Below the pieces are notes generated by a model. It saw only the letters and a program-made list of their open reading frames with translations. It was not told where the DNA came from and made no database searches. Positions 51,190-62,779 of a DNA stretch of 64,000 nt are shown in pieces; position 1 is the first letter of the stretch; each line of letters opens with the position of its first letter. The translations under genes and the position numbers were made by a program. The DNA lies in the NCBI RefSeq assembly GCF_026627925.1, contig NZ_JAPNLE010000009.1:1302001-1366000 (forward strand), read 5' to 3'. This DNA is from Cupriavidus sp. D39. GTDB taxonomy: Bacteria > Pseudomonadota > Gammaproteobacteria > Burkholderiales > Burkholderiaceae.

Positions 51190-51993
51190 TCAGCGCACAA
51201 TGCCGCGCTGCGTGGCGGCAATGAAGTCTAGGAAACCCTGCAGCGCTGCCGTGGCGGTGCCTTCGGCCTGCGCGATCAGTTGCGCGATCTCGTTGCGGGC
51301 GGCTTCAAAGCTCAGGTCGGACTTGTACAGCACCTTGTAAGCCTGGCGCAGGGCCGCGATCTGCGCGGCGTCAAAACCGCGGCGGCGCATGCCTTCCACG
51401 TTGATGCCGTGCGGCGTGGCCTTGTTGCCGCCCTTGTCGCCAGCGGCGATCACGAACGGCGGCAGGTCCTGCACCAGTGCCGAGGCGCCACCCAGCATGG
51501 CGTGCGCGCCGATGCGCACGAACTGGTGCACCCCGCTCATCCCGCCAAGAATGGCCCAGTCGCCCACCTGCACGTGGCCGGCGATCTGCGCGTTGCTGGA
51601 GAACACCGTGTGGTTGCCCACCTGGCAATCGTGCGCGATGTGCACGTAGGCCATGATCCAGTTGTCGTCGCCGATGCTGGTCACACCCAGGTCCTGTACC
51701 GTGCCGGTGTGGATGGTGGTGAATTCGCGAATGGTATTGCGATCGCCGATCACGAGCCGGGTCGGCTCGTTGCGGTACTTCATGTCCTGCGGCGTGCCAC
51801 CCACCGAAGCGTACGGCCCGATGCGGTTATCCGCGCCAACGGTGGTATGCCCTTCGATGGTGGTATGCGCACCCACCTGGGTACCGCTGCCAAGGCGCAC
51901 GTGGGGACCCACGATGGAAAACGGCCCGACCGTCACGTCGGCTGCAAGCTCGGCCTTCGGGTCGACCAGTGCGCTGGGATGGATTTGCGTCAT
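51190..51993 (-). CDS. lpxA: UDP-N-acetylglucosamine acyltransferase
   Basis: LpxA transfers a hydroxyacyl chain from ACP to UDP-GlcNAc, the first step of lipid A synthesis. 267 residues. A left-handed beta-helix of hexapeptide repeats ([40 protein letters not shown]) carries the catalytic His in [19 protein letters not shown], followed by a helical C-terminal domain. It lies between fabZ and lpxB in the usual order. Confidence 0.97.
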   Translation of the reverse strand: MTQIHPSALVDPKAELAADVTVGPFSIVGPHVRLGSGTQVGAHTTIEGHTTVGADNRIGPYASVGGTPQDMKYRNEPTRLVIGDRNTIREFTTIHTGTVQDLGVTSIGDDNWIMAYVHIAHDCQVGNHTVFSSNAQIAGHVQVGDWAILGGMSGVHQFVRIGAHAMLGGASALVQDLPPFVIAAGDKGGNKATPHGINVEGMRRRGFDAAQIAALRQAYKVLYKSDLSFEAARNEIAQLIAQAEGTATAALQGFLDFIAATQRGIVR

Positions 51994-52095
51994 GCGTCCT
52001 GTCCTATGGTCTGAGATGAAAAGATTGAACGGTCAATACAGTGAGCCAATACGTCCAGGACCTGCCTTCAGGGCGTAGCCCTGATGACTGGCTTG

Positions 52096-52545
52096 TTAGT
52101 CGGCTTGTTTGACGGTGCACATCAACTCAGCTTCGCAAGCCACCTTGTCGTCGACGGTGGCAAATGCCTTGAACTTCCAGATGCCGCGAATATAGCGTTC
52201 AACCGATACGGTCATGTGCAGCTGGTCGCCCGGCGTCACAACCTGCTTGAAACGTGCGCCGTCGATGCCGACGAAGTAATACAGCGAGTTCTCCTTGCGC
52301 TCCATGTCGGCGCCAAAGGTCAGCAGGCCGGCCGACTGCGCCAGCGCTTCGAGGATCATCACGCCCGGCATCACGGGGTGACCCGGGAAATGGCCCTGGA
52401 AGTACGGCTCGTTCATGGTGACGTTCTTCAGCGTTTTGATACGCTTTTGCGGCTCCAGTTCAAGCACGCGGTCTACCATCAGGAACGGGTAACGATGCGG
52501 CAGCAGCTTGAGGATCTTGCGGATGTCGATATCGACGGCGTTCAT
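52096..52545 (-). CDS. fabZ: 3-hydroxyacyl-ACP dehydratase FabZ
   Basis: FabZ dehydrates beta-hydroxyacyl-ACP in fatty-acid elongation. 149 residues. The hot-dog fold has the catalytic His in [20 protein letters not shown] and Glu in the same helix. The start at 52545 ([20 protein letters not shown]) follows AAGAGAAAAATC. The preceding lpxD frame runs 86 bases into this gene, which is odd (see lpxD). Confidence 0.96.
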   Translation of the reverse strand: MNAVDIDIRKILKLLPHRYPFLMVDRVLELEPQKRIKTLKNVTMNEPYFQGHFPGHPVMPGVMILEALAQSAGLLTFGADMERKENSLYYFVGIDGARFKQVVTPGDQLHMTVSVERYIRGIWKFKAFATVDDKVACEAELMCTVKQAD

Positions 52546-53647
52546 GATTTTTCTCTTCGGTATGCGGGATAGAATTGCCGGCGTCTTGCCCTTGCAAGCG
52601 CTTCTCAAGCTGAATCACGCGGTCGCGCAATTTGCTCAGGCCTCGCAAGGTGGCTGCGGTGCGCTCCCACTCGCCATGCGGCTGAACCGGGAATACGCTC
52701 GTGAAATGCCCGCCGGGCTTGGGAATGGATTTAGTGATCGAAGTGCCACCGGAAACCGTGGTGCGGTCGGCGATGTTCAGGTGGCCGGCAAAGTTGGCCG
52801 AGCCCCCGATCACGCAGAAGCGCCCGACCTTGGTACTGCCGGCAATCGCCGCGCAGCCTGCGATCACAGTATGCGCGCCGACCCGCACGTTATGCGCGAT
52901 CTGTACCTGGTTGTCGAGCTTGCAGCCGTCCTCGATGACCGTGTCTGCCATGGCACCGCGATCGATCGCGGTATTGGCGCCGACCTCGACGTCATTGCCC
53001 AGCACGGCGCGGCCGGTCTGGGGAATCTTGACGTACTCGACGCCGCCCGGGCCGATATCCGGCGCAAAGCCGAAGCCATCCGCACCCAGCACCACACCGC
53101 TGTGCAGTATGCATCTCATGCCCACCACGCATTGGTGATAGACCGAGACATTGGCGTAGATCAGCGTGTCATCGCCGATCTGCGCCCCCGCGCCGACAAA
53201 GCCGTTGGCCAGGATGCGCACCCGCTCGCCGAGCCGGGCCCTGCTTTCGATCACCACGTTGGGGCCGATAAAGCAGGACGGCGGCACCACGGCGTCGGGC
53301 GCCACGCTGGCGCGCGGGTCGATGCCGGTACGGTGGTCGGTGTTGGCGCGGCGCTCGAACCCTTGCGCAATACGGGCAAAGCACACGTAAGGGTTACGTG
53401 CCACCAGCCAGTTGCGGCCGTCGGCCTGCCCTTCGGCCCGGATGCGCTCCAGGTCGGGCGCCGACACGATGACGGCGCCGGCGCCGGAGGCCAGCGCCTG
53501 CGGCAGGTACAGGGGATTCGAGAGGAACGAGAGCTGGTCGGGACCGGCCTGGTCGAGCGGCGCGAGGCCGCGCACGGCGAGGTCGGGATCACCCACAACC
53601 TGCGCGCCGGTATCGGTGGCGAGCTGACCCAGTGTGGGTGTTTGCAT
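52460..53647 (-). CDS. lpxD: UDP-3-O-acylglucosamine N-acyltransferase
   Basis: LpxD adds the second acyl chain in lipid A synthesis. An N-terminal uridine-binding domain (residues about 1-100) is followed by hexapeptide repeats with the catalytic His in [16 protein letters not shown] and the [12 protein letters not shown] motif. The C-terminal helix [20 protein letters not shown] is normal, but the frame then continues for 41 residues into fabZ, giving 395 instead of the usual 340-370. If one base is missing just before, the gene would stop at TGA 52542-52544 overlapping the fabZ ATG. I cannot decide between a real extension and a further one-base error. Confidence 0.93.
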   Translation of the reverse strand: MQTPTLGQLATDTGAQVVGDPDLAVRGLAPLDQAGPDQLSFLSNPLYLPQALASGAGAVIVSAPDLERIRAEGQADGRNWLVARNPYVCFARIAQGFERRANTDHRTGIDPRASVAPDAVVPPSCFIGPNVVIESRARLGERVRILANGFVGAGAQIGDDTLIYANVSVYHQCVVGMRCILHSGVVLGADGFGFAPDIGPGGVEYVKIPQTGRAVLGNDVEVGANTAIDRGAMADTVIEDGCKLDNQVQIAHNVRVGAHTVIAGCAAIAGSTKVGRFCVIGGSANFAGHLNIADRTTVSGGTSITKSIPKPGGHFTSVFPVQPHGEWERTAATLRGLSKLRDRVIQLEKRLQGQDAGNSIPHTEEKNHERRRYRHPQDPQAAAASLPVPDGRPRA

Positions 53648-53681
53648 GGCAGTACTTCCTTGGACGGCGAAAACTGGCAGC

Positions 53682-54209
53682 TTACTTGCTGCCGGCGTTC
53701 AACGCTTTCATCACATCGTCGGTAATGTCGATGCGAGGATTGACGTACACGGCCTCTTGCACGATCAGGTCGTACTTGCGCTGCTCGGCAAGCTGGCGGA
53801 TCACGCGGTTGGCGCGCTCGAGCACCTGGGCCAGTTCCTCGTTGCGGCGCTGGTTCAGGTCCTCGCGAAATTCACGTTGCTTGCGCTGGAATTCGCGATC
53901 CAGATCGGCCACTTCGCGCTGGCGGCGTTGACGGTCGGCATCGGCCAGCACGGCCGTGTCCTTGTCGAGCTTGTCGGCCATGCCCTTGATCTTCTGGGCC
54001 ATGTCCTGCAACTCGCGGTCACGCTTGGAGAATTCCTGCTCCAGCTTGACCTGGGCCTGCTTGGCGGGCACCGAATCGCGCAGGATACGCTCGGAATTGA
54101 CCGCGGCGATGCGTGCTTCCTGCGCCGTGGCGGGCGCGGCAGCCAGCAGCGCGCCGGCCGTCAGCGCGGCGGCGGCCAGGCTCTTGATCAGTGGGAATGT
54201 TGTTTTCAT
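53682..54209 (-). CDS. skp: Periplasmic chaperone Skp/OmpH
   Basis: Skp escorts unfolded outer-membrane proteins across the periplasm to BamA. About 175 residues: a signal peptide ([20 protein letters not shown]), then [18 protein letters not shown] and two long coiled-coil arms ([40 protein letters not shown]). The start at 54209 (MKTTFPLIK) is favoured; an upstream ATG at 54224 adds five residues. It lies between bamA and lpxD, the conserved order. Confidence 0.95.
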   Translation of the reverse strand: MKTTFPLIKSLAAAALTAGALLAAAPATAQEARIAAVNSERILRDSVPAKQAQVKLEQEFSKRDRELQDMAQKIKGMADKLDKDTAVLADADRQRRQREVADLDREFQRKQREFREDLNQRRNEELAQVLERANRVIRQLAEQRKYDLIVQEAVYVNPRIDITDDVMKALNAGSK

Positions 54210-54246
54210 GAATCCGTTCCTCAATCCTTCTTTTCTCTATTCTCGC

Positions 54247-56580
54247 TCAGAACGCAGTACCGATCTGGAACTGGAAGCGCTGTACCTTGTCGGTCTCGTC
54301 CTTCTTCAGCGGGAAGCCCACGCTGATCTTGAGCGGACCGATCGGCGACAGCCAGGACATGCCCAGGCCCGTCGAATACTTGAGCTGGCTGAACACTATC
54401 GGGGCCCCTTCCTCGTACACGTTACCAAAGTCGAAGAAGGTGAACAGGCGCAGGGTCCGGTCCACGCCCGAGCCCGGCAGCGGGAAGATGAATTCGACAT
54501 TACCGATCATCTTGGAGGCGCCGCCGATCGGGTTGCCGTTCTGGTCCTTCTTGCCCAGCGTGCTGGTCTGGTAGCCGCGAACCGAACCGATACCACCGGC
54601 GTAGAAGTTCTTGAACACAGGGAACGGCGTGTTGCCATAGCCGTGACCGTAAGCCACTTCACCGTTGAAGGCCAGCGTGAAGGCCTTGGACAGCGGATAG
54701 AAATATTGCTGCTGGGCACTGGCGCGATAGTACTGCGTATCGCCGCCGGGCACGCCCACTTCAAGGTTGACCTGCGTGTAGGGTCCCTTGGTCGGGACCA
54801 GCGCGCTGTCGCGACGGTCACGGGCCCAGCCGATCGTGAACGGGAAGTTGTTGATCGGGTCGCCGCTGGACTTGCCGATCTTGGTCAGCCACTGGCCGTA
54901 CTGGAGCGGGGTGTTCGGCGAGATGGTCACCTGGGTGCGCTCGTAGCCGATACCGAAGAACACGGTATCGGTTTCCGTAAACGGCACGCCGAACTTGACG
55001 TTGCCGCCTTCCGATACGATCTTGTAGTCCTGGTCACCGGTGTAGTACAGCGGCCGCGACGTACGGTAGTAGATATCGGTCGAGCGGCTGATGCCGTCCA
55101 CCGTGAAGTACGGATCGTATTGCGTCAGCGAGATGGTACGGAAGGACTTCGCCGTGTTCACGTCCAGGCCCAGGCTGGTACCCGAACCGAACACGTTGTC
55201 CTGGCGCAGGCCGGCCTGCAGCACCAGCTTGTCCGTGGAGGAGAAGCCCAGGCCCAGGCTGATCTGGCCGGTCGGCTTTTCGGTCACGTTGACATTCACA
55301 TCGACCTGGTCGGGCGCGCCGGGCACGTCTTCGGTGGTGATGTTGGTGTCGGTGAAGTAGCCGGTACGGTTGATACGGGCCTGCGATTGCGTCAGCTTTT
55401 CGCTGTCGAACCACGAGCTTTCCATCTGGCGCATTTCGCGGCGCACCACTTCATCGCGGGTCTTGCTGTTGCCCACCACGTTGACACGGCGGACATAGAC
55501 GCGACGGCCCGGGTCGACCATCAGGGTCAGCGCGACTTCACGCTTTTCCTTGTCGATCTGCGGCTGCGGGTTGATGGTGGTGAACGCGTAGCCGTAGGTG
55601 CCCAGCAGGTCGGTGATGGCCTTGGTGCTCTGGGTCAGCTTCTCGGACGAGAAGACCTCGCCCTTCTGCAGCTTGAGCAGCTTTTCCATCTCGGCCTGCT
55701 TGCCGAGCAGCTCGCCCGCCAGGTGGATGTCCGACACCTTGTACTGGTCGCCTTCCTTGATGTTCAGCGTCAGGAAGATGTCCTTCTTATCCGGCGTGAT
55801 CGACACCTGCGTCGATTCGATGGCGAACTCGAGGTAGCCGCGGTTCAGGTAGTACGAACGCAGTGCCTCCAGGTCGGCGGTGAGCTTTTGCTTGGAATAC
55901 AGGTCGTTCTTGGTGTACCAGGACAGCCAGTTCGGGGTCGACAGCTGCATTTCATCGCGCAGCGTGCTTTCCTTGAAGGCCTTGTTGCCGACGATATTGA
56001 TCTGGCGGATCTTGGCCACCGGACCTTCGTCGACATTGAACACCACCGATACGCGGTTGCGGTCGACCGGGGTGATCGTGGTCTGGACGTCGGCCGCGTA
56101 GTAGCCACGCGCCACGTACTGGCGCTTGAGCTCCTGCTCTGCCTTGTCGATCAGGGCCTTGTCGTAGTACCGGGCCTCGGCCACGCCCACCGCGCGCAAC
56201 GAGCGGCGCAGGGTGTCCTTGTCGAATTCCTTGATGCCGACGAATTCGAGCTGGGAGATGGCGGGACGCTCTTCCACCTGGACCACCAGCACACCGTCCT
56301 CGGAACGGATCTGGACATCCTTGAAGAACCCGGTGTTATACAGGGCACGAATGGCGTCCGCGCCCTTGTCGTCGCTGAAGGTTTCGCCGACCTTGACCGG
56401 CAGGTAGCCGAACACCGTACCCGGCTCGACCCGCTGCAGGCCCTCGACACGAATGTCCTTGACGACGAATGGCTCCGCGGCCCAACTCACTGGGGTCCAG
56501 GCCGCGATGATGGCACTCGCCAGCACGCCCAGCGAGATGCGCTTATGTCTGATCAATCTTGATCCCCTCTTTGATTCCAT
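54247..56580 (-). CDS. bamA: Outer-membrane assembly factor BamA
   Basis: BamA is the essential beta-barrel insertase of the outer membrane. About 777 residues: signal peptide ([19 protein letters not shown]), five POTRA domains (first [20 protein letters not shown]), and a C-terminal 16-strand barrel containing the [10 protein letters not shown] loop motif and a terminal Phe region (FQFQIGTAF). A TTG start at 56556 ([10 protein letters not shown]), preceded by AGAGGGGATCAAGA, is a reasonable alternative to the ATG at 56580. It lies between rseP and skp. Confidence 0.97.
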   Translation of the reverse strand: MESKRGSRLIRHKRISLGVLASAIIAAWTPVSWAAEPFVVKDIRVEGLQRVEPGTVFGYLPVKVGETFSDDKGADAIRALYNTGFFKDVQIRSEDGVLVVQVEERPAISQLEFVGIKEFDKDTLRRSLRAVGVAEARYYDKALIDKAEQELKRQYVARGYYAADVQTTITPVDRNRVSVVFNVDEGPVAKIRQINIVGNKAFKESTLRDEMQLSTPNWLSWYTKNDLYSKQKLTADLEALRSYYLNRGYLEFAIESTQVSITPDKKDIFLTLNIKEGDQYKVSDIHLAGELLGKQAEMEKLLKLQKGEVFSSEKLTQSTKAITDLLGTYGYAFTTINPQPQIDKEKREVALTLMVDPGRRVYVRRVNVVGNSKTRDEVVRREMRQMESSWFDSEKLTQSQARINRTGYFTDTNITTEDVPGAPDQVDVNVNVTEKPTGQISLGLGFSSTDKLVLQAGLRQDNVFGSGTSLGLDVNTAKSFRTISLTQYDPYFTVDGISRSTDIYYRTSRPLYYTGDQDYKIVSEGGNVKFGVPFTETDTVFFGIGYERTQVTISPNTPLQYGQWLTKIGKSSGDPINNFPFTIGWARDRRDSALVPTKGPYTQVNLEVGVPGGDTQYYRASAQQQYFYPLSKAFTLAFNGEVAYGHGYGNTPFPVFKNFYAGGIGSVRGYQTSTLGKKDQNGNPIGGASKMIGNVEFIFPLPGSGVDRTLRLFTFFDFGNVYEEGAPIVFSQLKYSTGLGMSWLSPIGPLKISVGFPLKKDETDKVQRFQFQIGTAF

Positions 56581-56678
56581 GCAGGATTGGGCTCCGATGC
56601 TTCACGGGGCTGCGCCTTGGCTCGGCAGCCGGCGCGGGGTGTCAGTGACACCCGCACGCCGCAGCCGGCAACCTATGT

Positions 56679-58069
56679 CTAGCCGCGCGCTAAAAACAGC
56701 CGGCTGACATCGTTGAACAAGGCGAGCGAAGTCAGGAGCAAGACGCAGGCGATGCCGACCTTCTGCAGCACAGCCTGCCAGCGGTCTGGTACGGGCCTGC
56801 CAGTCAAAAATTCAACGCAATAATACAGCAAATGCCCCCATCCAATACCGGAATAGGTAACAAATTCAATACACCGAGGCTAACACTGACCAACGCCAGG
56901 AAGCCGACAAAGGGCTGCCAGCCGAGGTGGGCGGCACGCCCCGCGTAGTCCGCCACGGTCAGCGGGCCGCTCAGGTTCTGCAGCGACGCCTGCCCCACCA
57001 GCATCTTTCCGAGCAGCTTGAGCGAGAGCGCGCTCGTGCTCCAGACCTGCCCGACCGCGCGGCTCAGCGCCTCGACCGGCTGGTAGCGCACGGTCTCCAT
57101 CTCGACCGCCTGGCTCAGCGCGGCGCCGAGCTTGCCGGTGGCGGCGGCTGCCGCGCTGGCGCCCTGCGCAGCAGGGACCGTATCCAGCTTAACGGGCACA
57201 TCCAGGCGCCGGCCCTCGCGCTCGATGCCAAGCGTGACCTCGGCGCCGGGCTGCGCCCTGACCCCGCGGATCAGCTCCCCGGCCTGGGTCAGCGGGCGTC
57301 CCTGCCAGGCCACCACGCGATCGCCCTGGCGCAGGCCGGCGCGTTGCGCGGCGGAGTCCGGCAGGACTTCGGTAATCGTGACCGGGCCGCCCTTGAGGGC
57401 CAGCCCCAGCGTGGCAAGCGGGTCTTGTTCGGGATTGCCGCCGGTATTCGGCAGCCGCGGCAGCTTCACATCGCGCTCGGCGCCATCGGCCGCGCGCACG
57501 TGCAGCACCGCGCTGGCGTCGCCAAAGCCCTGGGCGAACACGGCCATGCGCAGGTCGTTCCAGGAACGCACCTGCTCGGTCTGGCCATTGGCCTGCAGCG
57601 CCAGCACGCGATCGCCCTCGCGCAAGCCCGCCTCGGCCGCGGGCGTGCCGGCAGGCGGCGCCGCGACGATGGGCACGGCCTCGCGCATGCCACCGGCAAA
57701 CAACACGAAATACAGCACAATAGCCAGGGCAAAATTGGCCAGCGGCCCGGCTGCCACGATGGCGAAGCGCTTGGCCACCGGCTGCCGGTTGAAGGCGCGT
57801 GGCAGGTCGGCGGGATCGACCGGCGCATCATGGCCCGGATCGCCCTCCCGCTCGTCGAGCATCTTGACGTAGCCACCCAGCGGAATCGCGGCGATGGTCC
57901 ATTCGGTGCGGTCCCGCCCCTTGGACACCCAGCGCACCAGCGGCCGCCCGAAGCCGATCGAGAAGCGCAGCACCTTGACCCCGCACAGGCGCGCGGCCAC
58001 GTAGTGACCCATTTCATGGAAATAGATCAGGATGCAAAGGGCAGCGACGAAAGCAATTACGGTTTGCAT
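56679..58069 (-). CDS. rseP: Site-2 intramembrane zinc protease RseP (apparent frameshift)
   Basis: RseP cleaves the anti-sigma factor RseA after DegS, releasing SigmaE during envelope stress. The zinc site is LIYFHEMGHYVAARLCGVKV (HExxH). Two PDZ domains follow (GLREGDRVLALQANGQTE, GLRQGDRVVAWQGRPLTQ). The C-terminal metal-ligand motif NLLPIPVLDGG is present, but directly after it the frame breaks at five C on the plus strand (56835-56839). Six would give DGGHLLYYCVEFLTGR and the last membrane helix, ending at 56679 with 463 residues. As sequenced, the last helix is lost. A base-calling error is likely because the gene is usually essential. Confidence 0.93.
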
Positions 58070-58209
58070 GGCAGGCAGCTTGTCGTCAGGGGCTTAACGC
58101 CTCGATAGCACAAAGGAGACGCCGGGCACGAGCCCCGGCAACCGGTGCGCCGGCATCGGCCGGTGCGCCGCTATTGTCGCCGATCCCGGCCGCGCCTCCA
58201 CCGGCGTCA

Positions 58210-59385
58210 TCACGAATGCCCGCTTTCCAGCAAGGCGCCGGCGCGGCGGCGCGCCTCCTGGTCGGCGTCCATCACGCCTTCCAGCGTGTCGACGCTGCCG
58301 GGCGAGGCCTGCGCCAACACCTGCGCCACGATGCGCGCGATGTCGGTGAAACGGATCCGGCCTTGCAGGAACGCCTCGACGGCAACCTCGTTCGCGGCGT
58401 TCAGGATGACCGGGGCCACCCCGCCTGCCCGCAAGGCGTCGAACGCCAGGCCCAGGCAGGGAAAGCGCGCCAGATCCGGGGTTTCGAAGGTCAGCGCGCC
58501 GGCACGGGTAAGGTCCAGCGGGGAAACGCCCGCGTGCATGCGCTCGGGATAGGCCAGCCCGTAGGCGATCGGCGTGCGCATGTCAGGGTTGCCGAGTTGG
58601 GCCAGCACCGAGCCGTCGGCGTAGGACACCATCGAATGCACGATGCTCTGCGGGTGGATCAGCACCTCGATGCGGTCCGCCGGCGCGGCAAACAGCCAGT
58701 GCGCCTCGATCACCTCCAGCCCCTTGTTCATCATGGTGGCGGAGTCGACCGAGATCTTGCGGCCCATCACCCAGTTCGGATGGGCGCAGGCCTCGTCCGG
58801 CGAGATATCGTGCAAGGTGGCCGGATCCCGGGTCCGGAACGGGCCGCCGGAAGCCGTCAGCAGGATCTTGGAGACGCCCGCGCCCAGGCGCGGATCGTCC
58901 GCCGGCAGACACTGGAAAATGGCATTGTGCTCGCTGTCGATCGGCAGCAGCGTGGCGCCGTGCTCGCGCACGGCATCCATGAAGAGCCGGCCGGACATCA
59001 CCAGCGCTTCCTTGTTGGCCAGCAGCACGCGCTTGCCAGCCCGCGCCGCGGCCAGCGTGGGACGCAGCCCGGCTGCGCCGACGATGGCTGCCATGACCGA
59101 ATCGGCTGCGGGATCGACCGCCACCGCTTCCAGCGCTGCCTCGCCATAGTCAACCTCGGTCTTCACGCCGGCCGTGCGCAGCAGCGCCTCCAGCTCGCTC
59201 GCTGCCTGGGCGGTGCCGACCACGGCGTGGGCCGGGCGGAATTCCCGGCATAGCGCAGCCAGCTTGTCGACCTGCCGATGTGCCGTCAGCGCATGGACCG
59301 CATAGCGCTCGGGGTGGCGCTTGACCACATCAAGCGTACTTTCCCCGATCGAGCCGGTGGCACCCAGGACGGTAATACGACGCAT
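58210..59385 (-). CDS. dxr: 1-deoxy-D-xylulose-5-phosphate reductoisomerase
   Basis: Dxr makes MEP in the non-mevalonate isoprenoid pathway. 391 residues. The NADPH fold starts [20 protein letters not shown]; the substrate/metal region includes [17 protein letters not shown] and [15 protein letters not shown], with the C-terminal [20 protein letters not shown]. It is in the usual place between cdsA (11 bases upstream) and rseP. Confidence 0.98.
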   Translation of the reverse strand: MRRITVLGATGSIGESTLDVVKRHPERYAVHALTAHRQVDKLAALCREFRPAHAVVGTAQAASELEALLRTAGVKTEVDYGEAALEAVAVDPAADSVMAAIVGAAGLRPTLAAARAGKRVLLANKEALVMSGRLFMDAVREHGATLLPIDSEHNAIFQCLPADDPRLGAGVSKILLTASGGPFRTRDPATLHDISPDEACAHPNWVMGRKISVDSATMMNKGLEVIEAHWLFAAPADRIEVLIHPQSIVHSMVSYADGSVLAQLGNPDMRTPIAYGLAYPERMHAGVSPLDLTRAGALTFETPDLARFPCLGLAFDALRAGGVAPVILNAANEVAVEAFLQGRIRFTDIARIVAQVLAQASPGSVDTLEGVMDADQEARRRAGALLESGHS

Positions 59386-59396
59386 ATCAGATCAAC

Positions 59397-60218
59397 TCAA
59401 AGATAGATGGCCAGCAAGGCGGCCAGCGGAAACACGGGCAAGAGGGCATCGATCCGGTCGAGCACGCCACCATGGCCTGGCAACAGCCTGCTGCTGTCCT
59501 TCATGCCAACCTGGCGCTTGAGCAGCGACTCGAAGAGATCCCCCACGACGCTGGCGACCACCAGCAGGGTAGACAGCAGCGCCACGACGGCCAGGCCGTT
59601 ATGGTCGGCCATGCCAGAGAACCAGGTCGGGGAAAAAGCTTGGGTAGCGGCAAGCCCGAGAGCGATCAGCAGCACCACCAGCCAGCCGCCGATGGCGCCT
59701 TCCCAGGACTTGCCCGGGCTGATGGTGGGGGCAAGCTTGCGCCGCCCGATGGCCTTGCCGACAAAGTAGGCGCCGATATCGGCCGCCCAGACCAGCACCG
59801 CCACCGACAGCAGCACCCCGATGCCCAGCTCGCGCAGGATCAAGGTGGCGTGGCCGAACGCGGGCAGCATGAACAAGCCGAGAATGGCGCCCAGCAAGGT
59901 AAAGGACGGGCTGGCCTGGCGCACGCCGCGCGCCAGCAGCACCACGGCGACGCCCCAGCAGGCCACGCCGACCTGCAGCAGGCGGGTCAGCGCCTGGCGG
60001 TCGGCAGCATCATGCCAGCCGACCAGGGCGACCAGGCAGGCCACCGCATAGACATAGGGCCAGACGCCGCGCAGCCCGATCAAGCGACCGAATTCCCAGC
60101 CCGCCAGGACGACGATCACCGCCACCAGGCCGGCCAGCGCCGACGGGGGTGCCAGGAACAGGATCGGCAGGATCAGCAGCAACAGGCATACGGCGGTGAT
60201 GACACGGGTAAGAAGCAT
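59397..60218 (-). CDS. cdsA: Phosphatidate cytidylyltransferase
   Basis: CdsA makes CDP-diacylglycerol, the precursor of all membrane phospholipids. About 273 residues with eight membrane helices and the family signature GDLFESLLKRQVGMKDSSRL followed by LPGHGGVLDRID. The start at 60218 (MLLTRVITAVCLL) begins at the first helix; the frame upstream is unrelated. It is downstream of uppS by 37 bases. Confidence 0.97.
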   Translation of the reverse strand: MLLTRVITAVCLLLLILPILFLAPPSALAGLVAVIVVLAGWEFGRLIGLRGVWPYVYAVACLVALVGWHDAADRQALTRLLQVGVACWGVAVVLLARGVRQASPSFTLLGAILGLFMLPAFGHATLILRELGIGVLLSVAVLVWAADIGAYFVGKAIGRRKLAPTISPGKSWEGAIGGWLVVLLIALGLAATQAFSPTWFSGMADHNGLAVVALLSTLLVVASVVGDLFESLLKRQVGMKDSSRLLPGHGGVLDRIDALLPVFPLAALLAIYL

Positions 60219-60255
60219 GCGCTGCGGGATTCCGGTGAAAAAATGGAAAACGGCT

Positions 60256-61029
60256 TCAGGCGGTGCCGGAAAGGCCGGGTGGTGCCACCACTTGCGCGCT
60301 GGTACGGCCGAAGCGGCGCTCGCGCTGCCGGTACGAGGCAAATGCCTTGTCGAGCTCTGCGGCGCTGAAATCCGGCCAGAACACGTCGGTGAAATAGAGC
60401 TCGGAGTACGCCAGCTGCCACAGCAAGAAATTGCTGATGCGCTGCTCGCCCCCGGTGCGGATGAACAGGTCGGGCTCGGGCGCGTAGGCCATGGCCAGGT
60501 GCGGCGCGAGCATGGATTCGTCCACGGATTCCGGATCGAGCATGGGCGAGCGCGCCAGCATCTTGCGCATGGCCTGGAGCAGGTCCCAGCGGCCGCCGTA
60601 ATTGGCGGCGATGGTCACCGTCAGGCCGGTGTTGCCGTCGGTGCGGGCCTCGGCGTCGGTGATCAGCTGCTGGATGCGAGGGCTGAAGCGGCTCAGGTCG
60701 CCAACCACCCTCACCCGGATATTGTTGGCGTGCATCTTGACCACCTCGCGGCGCAACGCGGTCATGAACAGCCGCATCAGGAACGAGACTTCGTCCGCCG
60801 GGCGGCGCCAGTTCTCGGAACTGAACGCGAACAGGGTCAGGTACTGCACGCCACGCGCGGCGCAGGCTTCCACCACGGCCCGGACGGCATCCAGGCCACG
60901 GCTGTGGCCGGCAACGCGTGGCAGGTGCCGCTTGGTCGCCCAGCGGCCGTTGCCATCCATGATGATGGCAACGTGGCGGGGCACATAGGTGGAGTCGGGG
61001 ACGCTGAGCGTGGAACTGATGTGATGCAT
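60256..61029 (-). CDS. uppS: Undecaprenyl diphosphate synthase
   Basis: UppS builds the C55 lipid carrier used for peptidoglycan and O-antigen. The IPP-synthase motif is [20 protein letters not shown] (catalytic Asp), then [14 protein letters not shown] and the C-terminal [21 protein letters not shown] use ATG 61029 ([12 protein letters not shown]), 257 residues. A GTG at 61086 overlapping the frr stop (GTGTGA) would add 19 residues and is also possible. Confidence 0.96.
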   Translation of the reverse strand: MHHISSTLSVPDSTYVPRHVAIIMDGNGRWATKRHLPRVAGHSRGLDAVRAVVEACAARGVQYLTLFAFSSENWRRPADEVSFLMRLFMTALRREVVKMHANNIRVRVVGDLSRFSPRIQQLITDAEARTDGNTGLTVTIAANYGGRWDLLQAMRKMLARSPMLDPESVDESMLAPHLAMAYAPEPDLFIRTGGEQRISNFLLWQLAYSELYFTDVFWPDFSAAELDKAFASYRQRERRFGRTSAQVVAPPGLSGTA

Positions 61030-61082
61030 GATGGGAAACGGTACCGGACACAGCGGCGGCTGGCAAGCCACCGCATTATGCG

Positions 61083-61643
61083 TCACACCGTCATGATCTC
61101 CTTGTCCTTCTCGGCAACCATCCTGTCGATCTCGGCGACGAACTTGTCGGTCAGCTTCTGGACATCGTCCTGTCCGCGGCGCTCGTCGTCCTCGGAAATG
61201 GCTTTGTCCTTGACCAGCTTCTTGAACTGCTCGTTGGCATCGCGGCGCAGGTTGCGCACGGCGATCTTGGCGCCCTCGGCCTCACCCTTGACGACCTTGG
61301 CGAGTTCCTTGCGGCGCTCTTCGGTCAGCATGGGCATTGGCACGCGGATGGTCTCGCCCATGGTCGACGGGTTCAGGCCCAGGTCCGCGTCGCGGATGGC
61401 CTTCTCGATGGCGCTGACCATCTTCTTTTCCCACGGCTGCACGCTGATGGTGCGCGAATCGGCCAGGCCGACGTTGGCCACCTGGCTGATCGGCACCGGG
61501 GAGCCGTAGTAATCCACTTGTACGTGGTCGAGCAGACCTGTGTGTGCACGACCAGTGCGAATCTTGGCCAGGTCGGCCTTGAACGCTTCAATGGTCTTTT
61601 GCATTTTCTGCTCGACGCTCTTCTTGGTGTCGGCGACGCTCAT
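61083..61643 (-). CDS. frr: Ribosome recycling factor
   Basis: Frr splits the ribosome after termination together with EF-G. 186 residues, exactly the usual size. Segments: [60 protein letters not shown]. It is between pyrH and uppS as in most proteobacteria. The ATG is preceded by GGAGGTAAAA. Confidence 0.98.
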   Translation of the reverse strand: MSVADTKKSVEQKMQKTIEAFKADLAKIRTGRAHTGLLDHVQVDYYGSPVPISQVANVGLADSRTISVQPWEKKMVSAIEKAIRDADLGLNPSTMGETIRVPMPMLTEERRKELAKVVKGEAEGAKIAVRNLRRDANEQFKKLVKDKAISEDDERRGQDDVQKLTDKFVAEIDRMVAEKDKEIMTV

Positions 61644-61763
61644 TTTTACCTCCGAAAACGGGTAACCATGATCCCGGACGGCGGGATCGAAAATGAATCA
61701 TTCTACTCTTTGCCGGCACGCGCGCCACCTTCGGCGGCAGCGCACCAGCGCCTGGTGCAGCAC

Positions 61764-62474
61764 TTATACGTGCACCAGCGTACCTTCGTCTTCGCCCAGG
61801 ATCACGCGTCTGAGCGCGCCCGGCTTGACGATGGAGAACACCTTGATCGGCAGCTTCTGGTCGCGGCACAAGGCGAACGCCGTGGCATCCATCACCTGCA
61901 GGTTGCGCGAGATCGCCTCATCGAAGGAGATGGTGGTGTAGCGCGTGGCGCTGGGGTCCTTCTTCGGGTCGGCGGTGTAGACGCCGTCCACCTTGGTCGC
62001 CTTGAGCACGATTTCCGCGCCGATTTCCGCGCCACGCAGGGCGGCAGCGGTATCGGTCGTGAAGAAGGGGTTGCCGGTGCCGGCGGCGAAGATCACCACC
62101 TTACCCTCCTCCAGCTGGCGGATGGCGCGCGGGCGGATGTAAGGCTCGACCACCTGGTCCATGCGCAGGGCCGACTGCACGCGGCCAACGATGTCGGCGT
62201 GACGCATGGCATCCTGCAGGGCTAGCGCATTCATCATGGTGGCCAGCATGCCCATGTAGTCGGCCGTGGCGCGGTCCATGCCCGCTGCCCCGCCGGCCAC
62301 GCCGCGGAAGATGTTGCCACCGCCGATCACCACCGCGACCTGGACGCCCAGCCTCACGATCTCGGCGATGTCATTGACCATGCTCTCGATGGTCGAGCGA
62401 TTGATGCCGAAGGCATCATCACCCATCAGGGCTTCGCCGGACAATTTCAGTAGGACGCGCTTATAAGCTGGCAT
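61764..62474 (-). CDS. pyrH: UMP kinase
   Basis: PyrH phosphorylates UMP to UDP and is regulated by GTP and UTP in other bacteria. 236 residues: [40 protein letters not shown], and [20 protein letters not shown]. The start at 62474 ([10 protein letters not shown]) is the family start, with the frame upstream unrelated. It follows tsf after a hairpin. Confidence 0.98.
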   Translation of the reverse strand: MPAYKRVLLKLSGEALMGDDAFGINRSTIESMVNDIAEIVRLGVQVAVVIGGGNIFRGVAGGAAGMDRATADYMGMLATMMNALALQDAMRHADIVGRVQSALRMDQVVEPYIRPRAIRQLEEGKVVIFAAGTGNPFFTTDTAAALRGAEIGAEIVLKATKVDGVYTADPKKDPSATRYTTISFDEAISRNLQVMDATAFALCRDQKLPIKVFSIVKPGALRRVILGEDEGTLVHV

Positions 62475-62696
62475 ATTGATCCCCGGGGCTGGTTCGGCTC
62501 GTTCTGTTGAGTCGGATATTTGAAGGCAAGCGGCACGGATCGGCGTGCCGCCGCTATAAAAGCCGGTTTTCGGGGTGGCCTGGTTGCTGCACGGCAAACG
62601 CAGAACAAACATGCGCTTGAAGCACGGCAGGTCAGACGACTGCGGAAACGGGCTACTTCGCCCGCGCCGCACGGGTAAGCGCGGCGCGGTCATTTG

Positions 62697-62728
62697 TGCC
62701 GAGGGGCACCTTGCGGTGCCCCTCGGCA
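62697..62728 (-). terminator. Hairpin between tsf and pyrH
   Basis: TGCCGAGGGGCACC and GGTGCCCCTCGGCA form a perfect 14-bp stem with a TTGC loop, 50 bases after the tsf stop. It is the strongest hairpin in this block. There is no long T-tract, so partial read-through into pyrH is likely. Confidence 0.7.
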
Positions 62729-62779
62729 TTATACGGCGACCGGTGGGGCACCCTACCGGGCACCCTGGTCGCCAGGACT

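Noticed and set aside
53956..56562. 868-residue plus-strand open frame opposite bamA
   Set aside because: It is the mirror of a strongly conserved gene in GC-rich DNA, has low-complexity His/Arg/Val composition and no domain. The same applies to long frames opposite ppsA (44131-46665), guaA (35634-37214), katG (17856-19487) and guaB (37754-39001).
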